Shown piece after piece: positions 1-11,750 of a stretch of 64,000 bases of DNA (the stretch's first letter is position 1; every line of letters begins with the position of its first letter). Source of the DNA: Marsupella aquatica (Eukaryota; Marchantiophyta); assembly GCA_973895155.1 (NCBI GenBank), contig OZ316893.1:1736001-1800000 (forward strand), given 5' to 3'. The notes beneath the pieces were generated by a model. That model did no database searches and was not told the DNA's origin. It was given only the letters and a program-made list of their open reading frames with translations. Both the position numbers and the translations under genes were made by a program.

Positions 1-544
1 TTCGGCATACCCTGTTCGCCCATCTACCCCTGACAATTCACTTGAGCCCTTCACCTGGCCAGGCATCCCCAGAAATAACAGAAGGAGAGACCATGAAACG
101 ACTAGCAGCATCAGTTGACTTCCCCGAGGAGCCCGCCAGAAGCTCCATGACCGATCACTGCACCATACCAGCCACCGATAAAAACATAAGCCTCTTGAAA
201 GAAACATAGACACAGAGCATCAAAATCACAAACCAAAAGACGACGACATCATTCAGCCTTTCAAAAGAGTAACTCCTAATCTGTGAGGACCAAAGCAGTG
301 TTCGGAATGAAGGAGGGAGTTTTCTATCCTAGCTGATTTAAAGCATTCGAGTGCCATAAGAGAGAATTCTGCAAAATCGGTATCATCATCTTCTACGCCA
401 CGCAAACAAAGTCTCCCTTCAAACGGGCACTCTTCTCTGGCAAGACAGTGCCGAATCACCATCATCGCGTCGTGACATGAATTGAATTATGGTGACTAGT
501 AGACTTTATTGTCGATCATCTAACCTCGATAAACCCGTATGTGA

Positions 545-547
<3 letters not shown>

Positions 548-600
<53 letters not shown>
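548..600. repeat. (CT)n microsatellite
   Basis: A perfect run of about 26 CT dinucleotides. A plus-strand reading frame runs through it (541-738), but its N-terminal Leu/Ser run is only the translation of the repeat, so I do not call a gene. CT runs of this kind are common in plant leaders and promoters. Confidence 0.97.
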
Positions 601-603
<3 letters not shown>

Positions 604-1276
604 GACTTCGGTCTGGCGCAGCAGCTTAAACTACAATTCCAATATCAAATTGCCGGCCCTCAAACTAGAGAAGGAGATGGGAGAAGTGCGAAATTGATAT
701 CTGCGATAGAACAATTGAGCCTTGAACAAACAGTGTAAAATGATTAGCCGGCGTCTATGATTGCGAGGCAAACTAAGAGCGCAGAAAATTGAAGACTAAG
801 GACGGAAGGGAGCGGCCCAGGACTGAGAAAGAAAAGGATATGAAGTAGGTGATATGACTTTGACGGTGATCATTCTTTCAATCCGTTCGAAGCCATAATT
901 ATGATGAATTAAAGAAACACCGTACGACTAGAAATAACACTCCTACAGAACGTACGGCTCAGAGAGTATCGCGGAGTTATGGCGTTCACGGCAAACGAAG
1001 CCTCGTGGGAAGACCCAAACAATCAAAGACATACGGACCACCGTAGTGAAGACCACCGAGAGCCAAGCTTGCATATCACGCTTGGACTCCGACATCTTCG
1101 ACAGCACCAGTCTACAAGAATGCAAAGCTGCCACTCCGTCCCCCCTTCACTCCCTCCCTCCTTGTTACACGGGATACGATGTTGGTCTTCGAGCGACCAC
1201 AACGGATACGAACATGTTACACGAACGCACTCAACGTCGTCGAACAAACTGTTCATGGGAGTATTCAGAGTCGTTC

Positions 1277-1560
1277 TCAAATTCCAGGATGTAAATGGAA
1301 TGTCGTCTGTCCGTGAACCGTGGTGCTACCATCCTGGTTTGCTTCCCAGAGGCAGAGAGAATAAATGTCTTCTTCGTACGTTTGTGAGTACACGATTCGC
1401 CCCAAGGACACCAGTCGTCCACCGTGAACAGTGATAGTTTCGCCGTATCGAGGAAATTCCGGCCGATCAGAGAAGGCATCCCTTCTTCTTGGACACTCCG
1501 CTTCACCGAATAAATAGCTCCTTCGGTGCTTCGGGATTTCCCACAAAATGCCCAATTGAA
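1277..1560 (-). pseudogene. Possible degenerate cytochrome P450 fragment
   Basis: A minus-strand frame contains DAFSDRPEFPRYGETITVHG followed by GRLVSLG and, 15 residues further on, YSLCL. Spacing and wording resemble the B-to-C helix region of plant P450s (F-x-x-RP-x-FP, then a PYG-x-YW-x-x-x-RK stretch, then a SL-x-L stretch). The WxxxR motif itself is absent, and I found no I-helix, ExxR or heme-cysteine region nearby. At best this is a broken exon, and it may be chance. The adjacent minus frame is also open over the same bases, which weakens the call. Confidence 0.22.
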
Positions 1561-2639
1561 TTCGAGATTCCTTAAGTTTTGTCAGGAGCTGGATCATCTT
1601 CAGTCCCAGTTCTTAAAAGTGTAGACCAGACAGGGCGATTCGGGCGGAAAGCATCCGAAGAAACCAGTGGAGGTTGGACACCCGCTAGTGTATGCTAAGC
1701 TCGGTTCCATCTGTACGTTCTTAAACTAGTCGACCAACGAGTCAATCAAAGACGATTGAGAATCAGTACTGGGACACCAGAGTCCAGTCATAACACTGAG
1801 GTCGCTCCCAGATATCCAAGAAATTGCAGCCAGCACAAAGCAGCCGTTTCTCGCTGAGTACCTTGTCCCAGTCCCGATAACAATACCGCTGTTACTGAAG
1901 CTGGGCCGGAGGACATCATTGTCAACTCTTGTGCGAGGGTGTGTGCTGGAAGCGAGCAATCAGTCATGTCCTTTGCCAGTCAGAGTAGCATATTCGTGAG
2001 CTGAGCATAAATCAATTGTGGAACAATTCCAAACCCGTCCGACTGTGCCATCCCCATATACTTCTCGACGCTCTTTCCTTTTCGTCTGTCTGCCCTCAAC
2101 AGCAGCAGCTCGAACAACAAGATATGCGGAATGCACAGTGACCGCAGCCCTTCCTGCAAAGGTCAAGAGGACTGTAGAAGGGAAAGTATGACACTCCGTT
2201 CCACATGGAGGAAAACAGGCCCGACCAGCCATTCAGAAGGGAAACGCTGTTCTCCCCCTCCGTGTTTCTGTGACTTTCCGCGACGTGGGTCGTGAGAGAC
2301 AATACCACCCAACACAAGCGCGAAGAGCAAGCGAGCCGGCGATGCAACCAGAGGTATCGCGACAGCATGTTCACATCTTGAATTTCTTTTGTTTCAGTCA
2401 CTTGCTGGTGAACGATCGAAAGACATGACCCGAGAGCTTCTCAGACGCTAGACCTCCTTGGCAACACTGAGAATGACTGAGAATGATGATGGTGACAATC
2501 ATAAGACAATTTCGGAGCCCACCATTCCTCCGCAAAATAAAACAAACGAAACGAAACGTAACGTAACGAAACAAGTCAACCATCACCGACTCACCAGGGG
2601 CTGAACATCGAGCTCCGGCTAGCGGTCCGGGGGACGAAA

Positions 2640-3560
2640 ACCTGTGTTCGCATTTTGTGCAGCAAACCACCGCCTGCTTCTTCTTCTTGCCCCGTTGCTG
2701 CTGCTGCTCCTCTTCCTGCTCCAGCAGCTCTTCGCCGTCGTTCTTCACAGAACGATATGGCATACGCACAAGAAAAAAAGGAGCAAAAAGGCCGGGACCA
2801 CGACGCAGGCAGAATCGGCAGAACCACCGAGCACTTCTGTGCTGCTGGATACAAATACACCTGCGGCGGCACACAGAAAAACAGAGCGACCAGAAACGCT
2901 GCCATGTCTGCAGTCTCCCTCGAATGCACCCCTCTCTCGATCACAAACAAGCTTCTCTCGATCACAAACAAGCTTCACTCGATCAATCGATTCTTCCCTC
3001 CTCTCGTTTCTTGTCAGCGAGCTACTTATCGACAACACCTCCTCCGCCCCTCTCTTTTTCTATCTGCAAATACGTGCTTCCTCTTCTTTTCTTCGACTTC
3101 TCTACTTCCGCTGCCCACGGATTAGCTAGAATAATCAATCAACCTCTCCCTCTCCTTTCGTCCTGCTTCTTCCCACCCACGATCAGCAGCACCGAGCTCC
3201 GTAGCTGCTATAGTACCACTGTCTACAACAAACGGAGCCCCACAAACAATCATCATCACCATCATCACCCCCCTCCTCTGAGACCCTCTTCCTCCGTTTT
3301 CTTCGGCCTCTGAACGTCAGCACCTGCAGCTAGTGTTGCGGCATAGCTATGGAGGTCTGGGATCGACCTCTCTGGGATCGCAGGCTCGCACAGCACCTCA
3401 CTGAAACTCTACTACCTCCTTGCTTTTGTTTCTTTTGCTTCGCTTTGGAGAAGATACCCGTCCTATGGCAACTCTTCGTGCATTTTCTCCCGTCCAACAG
3501 ATTTCTCTCCCTCAGTCGGTCCGCCTCCTTCGCGAGCCAAAATAGCAAATACGTACCCAA
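2640..3560. other. Pyrimidine-rich, leader-like region
   Basis: The plus strand is strongly C/T-rich, with CTG/CTT runs (about 2690-2735), a tandem duplication of about 21 bp starting 'ctctcgatcacaaac' (about 2934-2976) and a CAT/ATC run (about 3250-3270). All three plus frames stay open for 150-220 codons, as expected for low-complexity DNA with few stops, so no coding call is made. It resembles the 36.9-39.0 kb stretch upstream of the EFOP gene and may be a promoter or 5' leader of a gene I could not identify. Confidence 0.5.
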
Positions 3561-4580
3561 CTGGTAACTTGGTTTGGGATTCTCCGTTGCGAAATTAATT
3601 GCGAAAAGTATGCCGAATAGCATGCTCAATACTATGAGCAGTCCTATTACATTTTCATAGGAAGGATTTGGCTTAGCCTACGGTAGTGGCAACAACTTGG
3701 TTGGCCAATCCACCTCCCTTTACAAGCAAAACTAGCATATATATTTATATATATGTACCCAAATGAATTATTTTTATTGTTTTATTTTTTAAGAAGGGGC
3801 AAACTCCCCCAAACTGACACCCCGGAGAACAAAATCCACCCCGGCCCAACTGCGGCCGCAGGGGCTGGCTGACCCAAAAATACAAAACCAACACTGATCA
3901 GGCCAGAAACCTCTGAGACTCCATCTAGTGACCTTGGAGACTCCAAATGGTAGCTTGGTTTGCCATTTGAGTCACAAAATTAATTGCAAAATGTGTGCCG
4001 AAAGTATGCTGAATAGTGTGAATTTTATGAGCTGTCCTATGGCATTTTCAGAGGATTTGCCTTACTCTAGTGATAACTTGGTTGGCGATTCTCAATTGCA
4101 ACAAGTATGCTGAATTTGCTGAAGAGTATGGTGAATTATATGACCAGTCCCATAGTATAGTCCTAGGATTCACTTTACCGTAATGGTAACTTGGTTCACT
4201 ACTTAATTGTGTAATCAATTGTGAAAAATACACTGAATGAGATGCTAAATTTTCTGACAGTCCCATAGCATACTCCTAGGACTAGGATATAGTTTACCTT
4301 AGAGGTAACTTGGTTGGCCAATCTCAATTGCTAAAAGCGTGTTGAAGAAGGTGCTGAACAATATGACTAGTCCCATAGTATAGTCCTAGGATTCAGCTTA
4401 CCAATACCTTGGTTTGCAATTCTCCATTCCAAAATCAATTGCAAAAAATATGCTGAATAGGATGAATAGTTTGGTGAATAGTATGCTGAATATGCAGAAT
4501 TGTAGGACTAGTCCCATAGCATAGTCATAGGATTAGGAATTGGTAGAGATAACTTGGCGTACCATCATCACTTGCAAAAA
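3560..4580. repeat. Degenerate tandem array, about 115-bp unit
   Basis: About seven diverged units. Each has 'ggtaacttggtt', then 'ctcaattgcaaaa', then 'tatgctgaat', then 'agtcccatag' and 'tcctaggatt'. Unit starts fall near 3563, 3950, 4070, 4185, 4303, 4402 and 4548. Between the first and second units lies unrelated sequence (about 3720-3910) with a GC-rich block. A further stray unit fragment lies near 17980. No open frame is preserved. Confidence 0.8.
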
Positions 4581-5324
4581 CCTATTTTTATTTGATTCCA
4601 GAATTTAGTATGAGCAAAGTTTTTTGCGACCACATGGTTCTATCAGTCTATTTATTCCAGGATGTAGCTGATACCTAGCATACACATGTGTTCAAAGCCA
4701 GTTTCAACAGAAAACTCCATTTTCCTGGGAATATTCTCTGACAAAGAATTCTGGCTGTTTAATTCTCTATTTCTCAATACTGCCAGCATACTTTTCCTGC
4801 CCAACTTTTTTTGGTAAGCCACATATTTGAGCTCGATGCCAAAAATGAATTAATTATTTTTAACTCAGACTTGACTTTACTGCGCGTTGTTTTTTCACAA
4901 AACCCGTGTCATACGGCAGCGTTCGCTTTTTCTCGAAAAGGCAAATTTAGCACTTTATTGGAGTAAACAACGACCCAAACATGAACCAGAAGAAAGGAAA
5001 CGCAACAAAAGCGCAGTTACTCCCTTGGACTGACTGTGTTAAAGTAAAACAGAAATACTATGGAGAAAAGGGACCAATTTAGTGAGATCTCATTTTACTG
5101 TCATGGACTCCAAAGTAATAAAAATTACAAATCTGCCTCCAAAACTTATTGGATAATCATGTTGTCCCATTATGTATGTGGGTTGGCTTAAACAGACCAG
5201 ACTAACCCGAGATGGCATATAGTTGGTGTGGGGACTTGTAGAGGCTCATAATTTGTCCAAGCTAAACTCCTCCGACTGTAAAAGTGAGAGGAATGAGATG
5301 GACCAAAATCCGGTATTGATGACA

Positions 5325-5890
5325 GGAGTCCACAAGGAAGACTCCAACAATAAAGTCCCCAAAGTGACTAGCCTGGAGCAGAGTATAGCAAAAGAGGTCC
5401 AGAGATGACAAACACTAAAGTCTAAAGAAGTGGGAAAATACAAACCACACAAATCTAGAAACAAAGATATGAAGGAAGACTCGCAACAACTAAGTGCCCA
5501 AAGTAAAGAGGCTAGAGTAAAAGCAAAAGAGGTACAGGGGAGATTAAACTCTAAAGAATAGAGCTAATGCAAACCACAAAAACCTAGAAACAAATATATG
5601 AAGAAAAATTATAAACAAAGTAGTTCCCAAAGTAAAGAGGCTAGAATTAAAGCAAAAGAGGTCTGGAGAGAACAAACACTAAGCTCTAAAGGAAGAGGTC
5701 CAATGCAAACCACAAAAACCTAGAAGCAAAGATATGAAGGAAGGCTCCAAACAATGGAGCTCACAAAGTGAAGACCCTAGGTTAGAAGCATAAGAGGCCC
5801 AAAGAGGACAACCGCTAAACTCTAAGGAAGAGCTCAAATGCAAACCACAAAAACCTAGAAATAAAGATATTAAAGAAGACTCAATGGAGA
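5325..5890. repeat. Degenerate tandem array, about 130-bp unit
   Basis: At least four copies of a purine-rich unit containing 'caaaccacaaaaacctagaa', 'aaagatatgaaggaag' and 'gcaaaagaggtc'. The 'cctagaaa' landmark recurs near 5453, 5581, 5719 and 5848, a spacing of 128-138 bp. The copies are diverged and carry no shared reading frame. Confidence 0.8.
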
Positions 5891-7200
5891 CCCCACTTAA
5901 CGGAATGAACCCAGCATCAAAAAGGCTAACCATAGTGTAATACTCAATTGGAATAACAATCAGCCCAGGCGCTTTCTTCCTGGCCACTTCTTGACCAAAT
6001 GATGCATCTCTTTCAAAAGTTCACTTTAATCCAGTCTGCAGCATCTGTCTATGACCCTTTAATTTGAGCCCATGAGAACACTTGGAATACATGGAAGTGT
6101 TAACTTCTGCAACACTTTCCAATCCATTAAGGATCATAACAAAGAATTCAGCATAAGCGCTTTCTTCTTCAAGTGAGAGAAGAACATACTTGAGCAATTA
6201 TCACTGTGCTCAGTTCAAACAGACTCCAAAGTTTTTGTTTCGATTTTCCTTGGGTTTTGGCATTTTTTCCTATCCTAATAACAATGTGCTTAAATTGCCT
6301 ACATTCCTTAGAAGTTGAGATGAGAAAGGTTTGATGATAGTTAGCTTAGTAGTGTTGCAGCTAGAGCGGAGAGGGAGAGAGTGAGGCAAACACTACAAGG
6401 GAATTTGTTGTTCTTGTTTCTTCCTGAAGATTTTCTTTCTCCCAACTAGTTTTGGTTTTTAACTCAGGTTTTGGTTTTTAACTCAGGTTTCCATATGAGT
6501 TTTGGTTTTTTCCCATGTTGTGTGTGGGTGTGGGTGTGTTCCTTTTCTGTTCTTTGTGTTTGTTTCCTCCCACATGTTTTTCCTGCTACCTAGATTTATT
6601 TTAGTCAACAATTGCTGAATAGCACATCTCAAGCAGATTTAAAAGGCTGGGTCTAACAGTACTAGGGTACCATTCAGCTAATTCAGCTGGAAGAATGAGC
6701 TGAATGGCAGCTGAAAGGCAGGCTTTAACAGTACCCTAGAGCATGGAAGCATGAGCTGAATTACACTTAAACCAGCTTTTTTGCCTCTTATCAAATTGTC
6801 TGTTTTTCACTCATTTTCAACTTCCTCATTGTTTGTTGTTTTCTGTTTTGTCTACTTGTTTTTTGCTTTTCTTTTCTGTTCTCACACACGTATTTGATTT
6901 AATTTTCTTCTCCACATTTCTTTGTGTTTTGCCCACTTATTTTGCTGTGTTGCGTTGCTTCCACTTGCTATCTACCAATTATTTCATGATCTGTATTCTT
7001 TCAGTATTTTTGGTTTGGAAAGGGGAGGGCCAGCCCCATGAATAAAATGCAAGGGGGGAACCCAAGCCAAAGAATAACATGGCCCAGCAGCAAGGCCACA
7101 GCCCACACCCAAGAAAACAAAGCCAAATCACACCCTAATCAGGCCATTAGAGCCGGAAGAGCTACCATAAAGTGACCCCATCCAGTATCCAGACAGAGCT
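5891..7200. other. Intergenic DNA without a recognised gene
   Basis: AT-rich, T-rich sequence with a short duplicated phrase near 6455-6495 ('gttttggtttttaactcagg' twice). A loose inverted duplication lies near 6650-6780 ('aacagtactagggtaccatt' and 'aacagtaccctagagcatg' flanking 'agctgaat' phrases). No frame resembles a known protein. Confidence 0.5.
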
Positions 7201-7202
7201 AT

Positions 7203-8076
7203 CCCTACCATCTTCCCCCAAACATAACGCCCGGGCGCTATATTTGAATAGTGGGCCGGGGGCGCTATATTTGAATATAGCGCTCTAGGCGTCGTGTTCA
7301 ATTTTTTTGACATGGTTTTGGATTTGTTTTTCACTAGTGGTGCTGTGTTCGAAAATGGCGTTGTGTTCAAAAATAGCATTGTGTTTGATTTTGACGTTGT
7401 GTTTGAGTTTAGGTTGTTGTGTACAAGGTTAGGAGATTAATGTATTGTGTAAGTACAAACTGAAGTCTTAAATAATGTGTTTGGGAATGTGTAGGTAATT
7501 CAAAGGCTAGAATTAGGCAAGGGAAACTAAGAGAACGGACCTTGCAAATCATAAGTACCATAAATTTATGACAAACAACAACATTCTAAAAACTGTTCCA
7601 AAACATCACTATTGTCAACTTAGTGCATGTCATACCATAAGACAATTGTTTGATTGCCTCAAACAATAAAAAGATGTCTAACAACACAATAAAATCACAT
7701 AACCAAGGAGACTTGGACAAGTTGTCTACTATGTGCACTGAGCTTCTGCTTGATAAATTGTTGCTACATGTTGTGAAAACTGTGGACTGCCTACTTCATT
7801 TGTTCAGTTTTGAATTACACTACCTACCAAAATACGATCTCACATAGAGCCAACGCCCACACTTTGCTGCGCCAACTTTGAAAGTATGTGCCAACTTCAA
7901 ACACAACGCCAAAGCTGCACTAACTTTGAACACAGCGCCAAACTTGAACACAGCGCCCGGGCGTTGTGTTAATCCAACGCTGTGTTTAAATAAAAACCAC
8001 TTTTACTTTTAGGGCCCAAAAGAAGTCATATTCGAACACAATACCTGGGAGTTGTGTTCGGGGGAAGACGGTAGGC
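7203..8076. mobile_element. Diverged long inverted-repeat element
   Basis: The left end reads 'ctaccatcttcccccaaaca' and the right end, reversed, reads 'ctaccgtcttcccccgaaca'. Inward, both arms carry alternating 'gcgctgtgttc' / 'aacacaacgcc' phrases in opposite orientation (7210-7430 and 7850-8060). About 420 bp of unrelated AT-rich sequence lies between the arms. The arms are clearly related but imperfect. I could not see a convincing target-site duplication, so the superfamily is unknown. Confidence 0.6.
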
Positions 8077-10020
8077 AACCAAATATAATGACTTGGAAGA
8101 CTGGTGATCAAAGTGGGATACAAATAGTTGGACCCAGTGTCCAGCCTAACCTGGGATCTTTTACAAGAGAGGTGGCTCCTCCTAAAGGCACTAGTGGACT
8201 GCCCCCTGCTGCCCCTATGCCTAAAAGGCTGACAACACCTACCAATGCAACCTGCCAAGGTCTAGCTCCTATCAAAGTCACCAAGATGGCTGCATTGCTG
8301 TCTAAAAAACTCCAAAATGTGGCCAAAGTAAATCACATTGGTAGGACAATAAGTGGATACATCTCGAGCTTGTGTTTCAATCACACGTAGTGCAGTCAAG
8401 CTACCCATACCAGTCTGGTCTGACATTTTAGGTGAAGGCGAAGCAACACCAGGGCACAATCCCTCTCCTCAACTTTCCCTCAAAGTGTCAAGATTAAGTG
8501 TTGGGGGATCTCATTTGTCAAGAGTTCACTCAGAGCAGCAGACTGTAGTTGTCTGGCATTCTTAGCTGATTGGCATTCTTTCCGTAAATTTTTTCTCCTC
8601 TTTTTTTCTACTCAATGTTTTTCTTTCCTAACAGATTATCTCTTTCTGCTCCCAGGTGATTTCTTGCGTTCTTCCCAAAATGGAAATAGCTTAAACATGT
8701 GAAAGTTCCAAAAAAAGGGGAAAAAAAAACCATAAAAGCTTCAGTTCCATGAAGTAGTTTGCAATGTCTGTTTGTGCTCTATTTTTTTCTCTTTTTGTTC
8801 TTGTATTTGGGTGGGAAAAAAGTCCTCTTAGACACAAAAGTTTATTCTAGAGAACCAGATGGACACTTCCAAACCATATTGTAGTACAAAGGGAAAAAAG
8901 CACGGTGTTACATGAGTAAAATTTAATGTTCATGTAGGGGCAAGGTACTCTGAGAAATTGTAAATATGTTATGACAATATAACTAAATGTTCTTAAAGGG
9001 AGAAAACACTGAGAAATTATGAATAGTGTTATGAGAGCAAAATTTAGTGTGTACATTGTGTCTTTGAGGGTTCTGTGAGCCAATCTGAGTACCTTGCCAA
9101 ACCTGTCTATCCTAGCTTTACTTTGATTTTACTGACATGTATTCTTCAATAAGCTTGTTCTCAGTTTTATAAATAAAAAATAAACTGTTTTAATGCTGTG
9201 ATTGATGGCTTCTTTCTAGGACGAAAAGAGGGCCCAACCAACGATGCAGGAAGTACTTTTAATGATCCCTACTCTGTGGGATAGATTAGTATGAGGAACC
9301 TACATAATTCCTCCCTAATAATAGCCGCATCAAAGCATGAAGTGATTTCCCCGCTACTTGAAGAATAATTTAGAAGCGAAGAAGCCACTGTCTCCCAGAT
9401 TCTTCTCCAAAGTCGAGTATTTTTCTCGCATCCCCAGACATATTGTTGATGAGAAGATTGAGGACTATTTGAGTGCACTCCTTCCAAAGCTCAAAACCTA
9501 TTTGGAAAAAGTCCTCTTAAAGATTGGAAAGACCATGCAAAGACCATGCACTGACCTAAAATTAGTGAAAAGATAGAGGACAATTTCACTATCTGAATTT
9601 GGGTAAGTGCACACTTTCCAAAGTAATGATTGGTTTCGATATTGATTCTATTGTGACTCGAAACAAACATAAATTAAGATTTTGAGCAAGATTGTCCAGA
9701 GCATGGGTGTGTGGACAGAGGCATGGATGTGTGGTAGCTCACTTAAGTGGAGTGGAGACTGATAAGTATTGGGCTAAATTGTTGTGACTGATTATTCCTT
9801 TTATGTGGGGTTTCACAAATTTACCCTTATTAAATGTATTTATTTTAGAAGAAGATTTCAAGCAAGATTTCTCCTTAGTTATCAACCATAGTTTTTTGGA
9901 AAGAAAATTGGATGATCTGTCTAGCAAGCCAACTTTTGCTTGAATCAGATCAGATTTGAGAATGTTATGAGCAAGAACCCACAGTCAAAGCCATTTCGTC
10001 CAAAACATGCTTTGTTAGTG
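8077..10020. other. Intergenic DNA with weak short repeats
   Basis: Contains a poor tandem repeat of about 66 bp at 8900-9060 (landmark 'ctgagaaatt' and 'gtgttat'). It also has short plus-strand frames (8052-8390 and 9358-9576) that I do not recognise. No splice-consistent gene structure was found. Confidence 0.45.
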
Positions 10021-10340
10021 TTCTTCACTTGCTGAGAGACAAAAAGTGGTCAAAAGGAAGCTGCAAGCCGATGGAAATTGATGGATGGAATGGAAGCTGA
10101 GGGAAAGAAGGCCACTGGCACCAAAGCTGATGGAAATTGACGCAGCAAACCGGAGTTGATGGAAACTAAAGCTGCGCCAAGGAAATGATGCTGAAACCAA
10201 AGCTGAGTTCAACGGAAGTGGGGGGATACCGATTTAGTTGAGAAAACCCAAAGCGGATTGGAACCAAAGCTGGGTGCAACCTAAATCTCAGAAAGTAAAA
10301 AGCATTGAAACCAAAGCATAAATGTGCAAGAAGGTCAAAG
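10020..10340. repeat. Irregular repeats of an 'accaaagctgatgg' phrase
   Basis: The phrases 'aaagctgatggaaattga', 'ggagttgatggaaa', 'aaaccaaagctgagttcaa' and 'aaccaaagctgggtgcaa' recur with irregular spacing. Looks like an old degenerate minisatellite. Confidence 0.5.
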
Positions 10341-11241
10341 AAAAGTGTCAAGGACTAATCAGAGCAGAACTATCCCCATACTAGACCATTTGGGTTGTTC
10401 TGAGTATCAATGTTGCTTGCTGGGAGAAGAGCTAGCCCAATCAGGTGAGAAACCAGAGTTAGTGCCAAATTGATCGAAATAGGGACTCCGCAATTGGGTG
10501 AAAGATCCTGCCCAAAGTCATAGGAAGTTGAAGAAAAACATCAAAAACTAAATGGGGCATAACTATTTCAGAAGTTGACCATTTGGGCCACAACTTGTAT
10601 CGAGCTTCAACGCATTTCCAAGAGCTTTCCAGAGCCATCAAGAAATCCTGAATACAAGCAAGATTAACAAAGTTACAAGCCAAAACAACTGCCAAACTCA
10701 ACAAATGGGCGGAAATTCAAGCATACAAGGTAGTGAGGACAATGAACATGAAAAGTTTAGCATAATTGTGAATGTGTACTTTTTGCATATTTTTGCAAAG
10801 AGTAGTCACCATTATATTATATTATCTGCACTGTCAAGAACAAAAAATCACATATTGGGAGAAAGATCCAAAGGCCATAAACCCCATAAAAGGGGGGAGG
10901 GGGCGTGCTGGGGGAACGGGATGAGCCAGTTGGTAGGGGCAAAGTTTTGGGACGAGCGGCCATATATAAGGGGAAAGAATGACTGGACCCAAACATCTCC
11001 TCTCTTTAGATGCTATGGGGGCTTCTTAGAGACTATGTATCTTTCCCATATAGTTTTTAGAGCCATATTAGATCCCAAGACAAAACCGTTGAATACGTCT
11101 AGTGTCTAAAGAAGTCCCTACTGCCTAAGTGAGTAGAATCCCTAGTCTCTAAAGAGACGAGAGGAGAGGAGAAAGTCAGAGAAACTAGGATGGAAACTAG
11201 AACTATTCTAATTTTTTTGCTTCACATCTAACGTGGCCCAC

Positions 11242-11319
11242 AATTTTTGTGAAGTGCATGAATGGGTGAAAAAGAAGCCCCCATAGCTTTTTCACCCATG
11301 CATGCACTTCACAAAAATT
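11242..11319. repeat. 33-bp perfect-like hairpin
   Basis: Left arm 11242-11274 and right arm 11287-11319 are reverse complements over 33 bp with one mismatch, separated by a 12-base spacer. Each arm contains 'gtgaagtgcatg' on one strand. It could be a tiny foldback element or the stem of a transcribed hairpin. The stem is short for a typical plant miRNA precursor. Confidence 0.85.
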
Positions 11320-11384
11320 CAAGCAAAGTCCATCACACTATTCAAATTGATTTAATCTTCAGATGTTTAACTTCAAGTAAGTTA

Positions 11385-11750
11385 CTTTAGTTTCTAATTT
11401 CTGGGTCTCTCAAGCCAAAGAAAACCTACTCACTACTTCAAGCCGTTTATTTTAAAATATAGGGAATATAGGGGGGTATGTTGCGGTTACTTACGCTAAG
11501 ATAGTTTCTAGTTTCTAGTTTCTACGTCTCTCAAGCCAAAGAAGACTTATTCACTACTTCAAGCCTCATATTTTAAAATAGGGGCATATTGCGGTTTGCT
11601 CGTGAATGAATTCAATGAACTGAGCATTAAAAACCAAAACAGAAGTAAAAACTTATTCACTACTTCGAGCCTCATATAATAAAATAGGGGCATATTGCGG
11701 TTTGCTCGTGAATGAACTGAGCATTAAAAACCAAAACAGAAGTAAATATT
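11385..11750. repeat. Tandem repeat, about 110-120 bp unit
   Basis: Two nearly identical units containing 'ttattcactacttc', 'ggggcatattgcggtttgct' and 'gagcattaaaaaccaaaac' occupy about 11548-11750. A more diverged third unit lies at about 11385-11520. 'tctagtttctagtttct' is locally triplicated between them. No coding signal. Confidence 0.85.

Larger units (their letters stand above)
1..2400. other. Left-edge region without a supported gene
   Basis: Apart from the CT microsatellite and the doubtful P450-like stretch I see only short, mutually overlapping open frames on both strands (for example around 1.0-1.6 and 1.7-2.4 kb). None matches a family I recognise and none shows a consistent exon structure. 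A gene continuing from beyond the left edge cannot be excluded. Confidence 0.5.

Noticed and set aside
541-738. Plus-strand 65-codon frame
   Set aside because: Its N-terminus is the (CT)n repeat translated as Leu/Ser, and no domain follows.
2657-3313. 218-codon plus-strand frame
   Set aside because: Low-complexity Ser/Cys/Pro and His runs from C/T-rich DNA; the other two plus frames are equally open.
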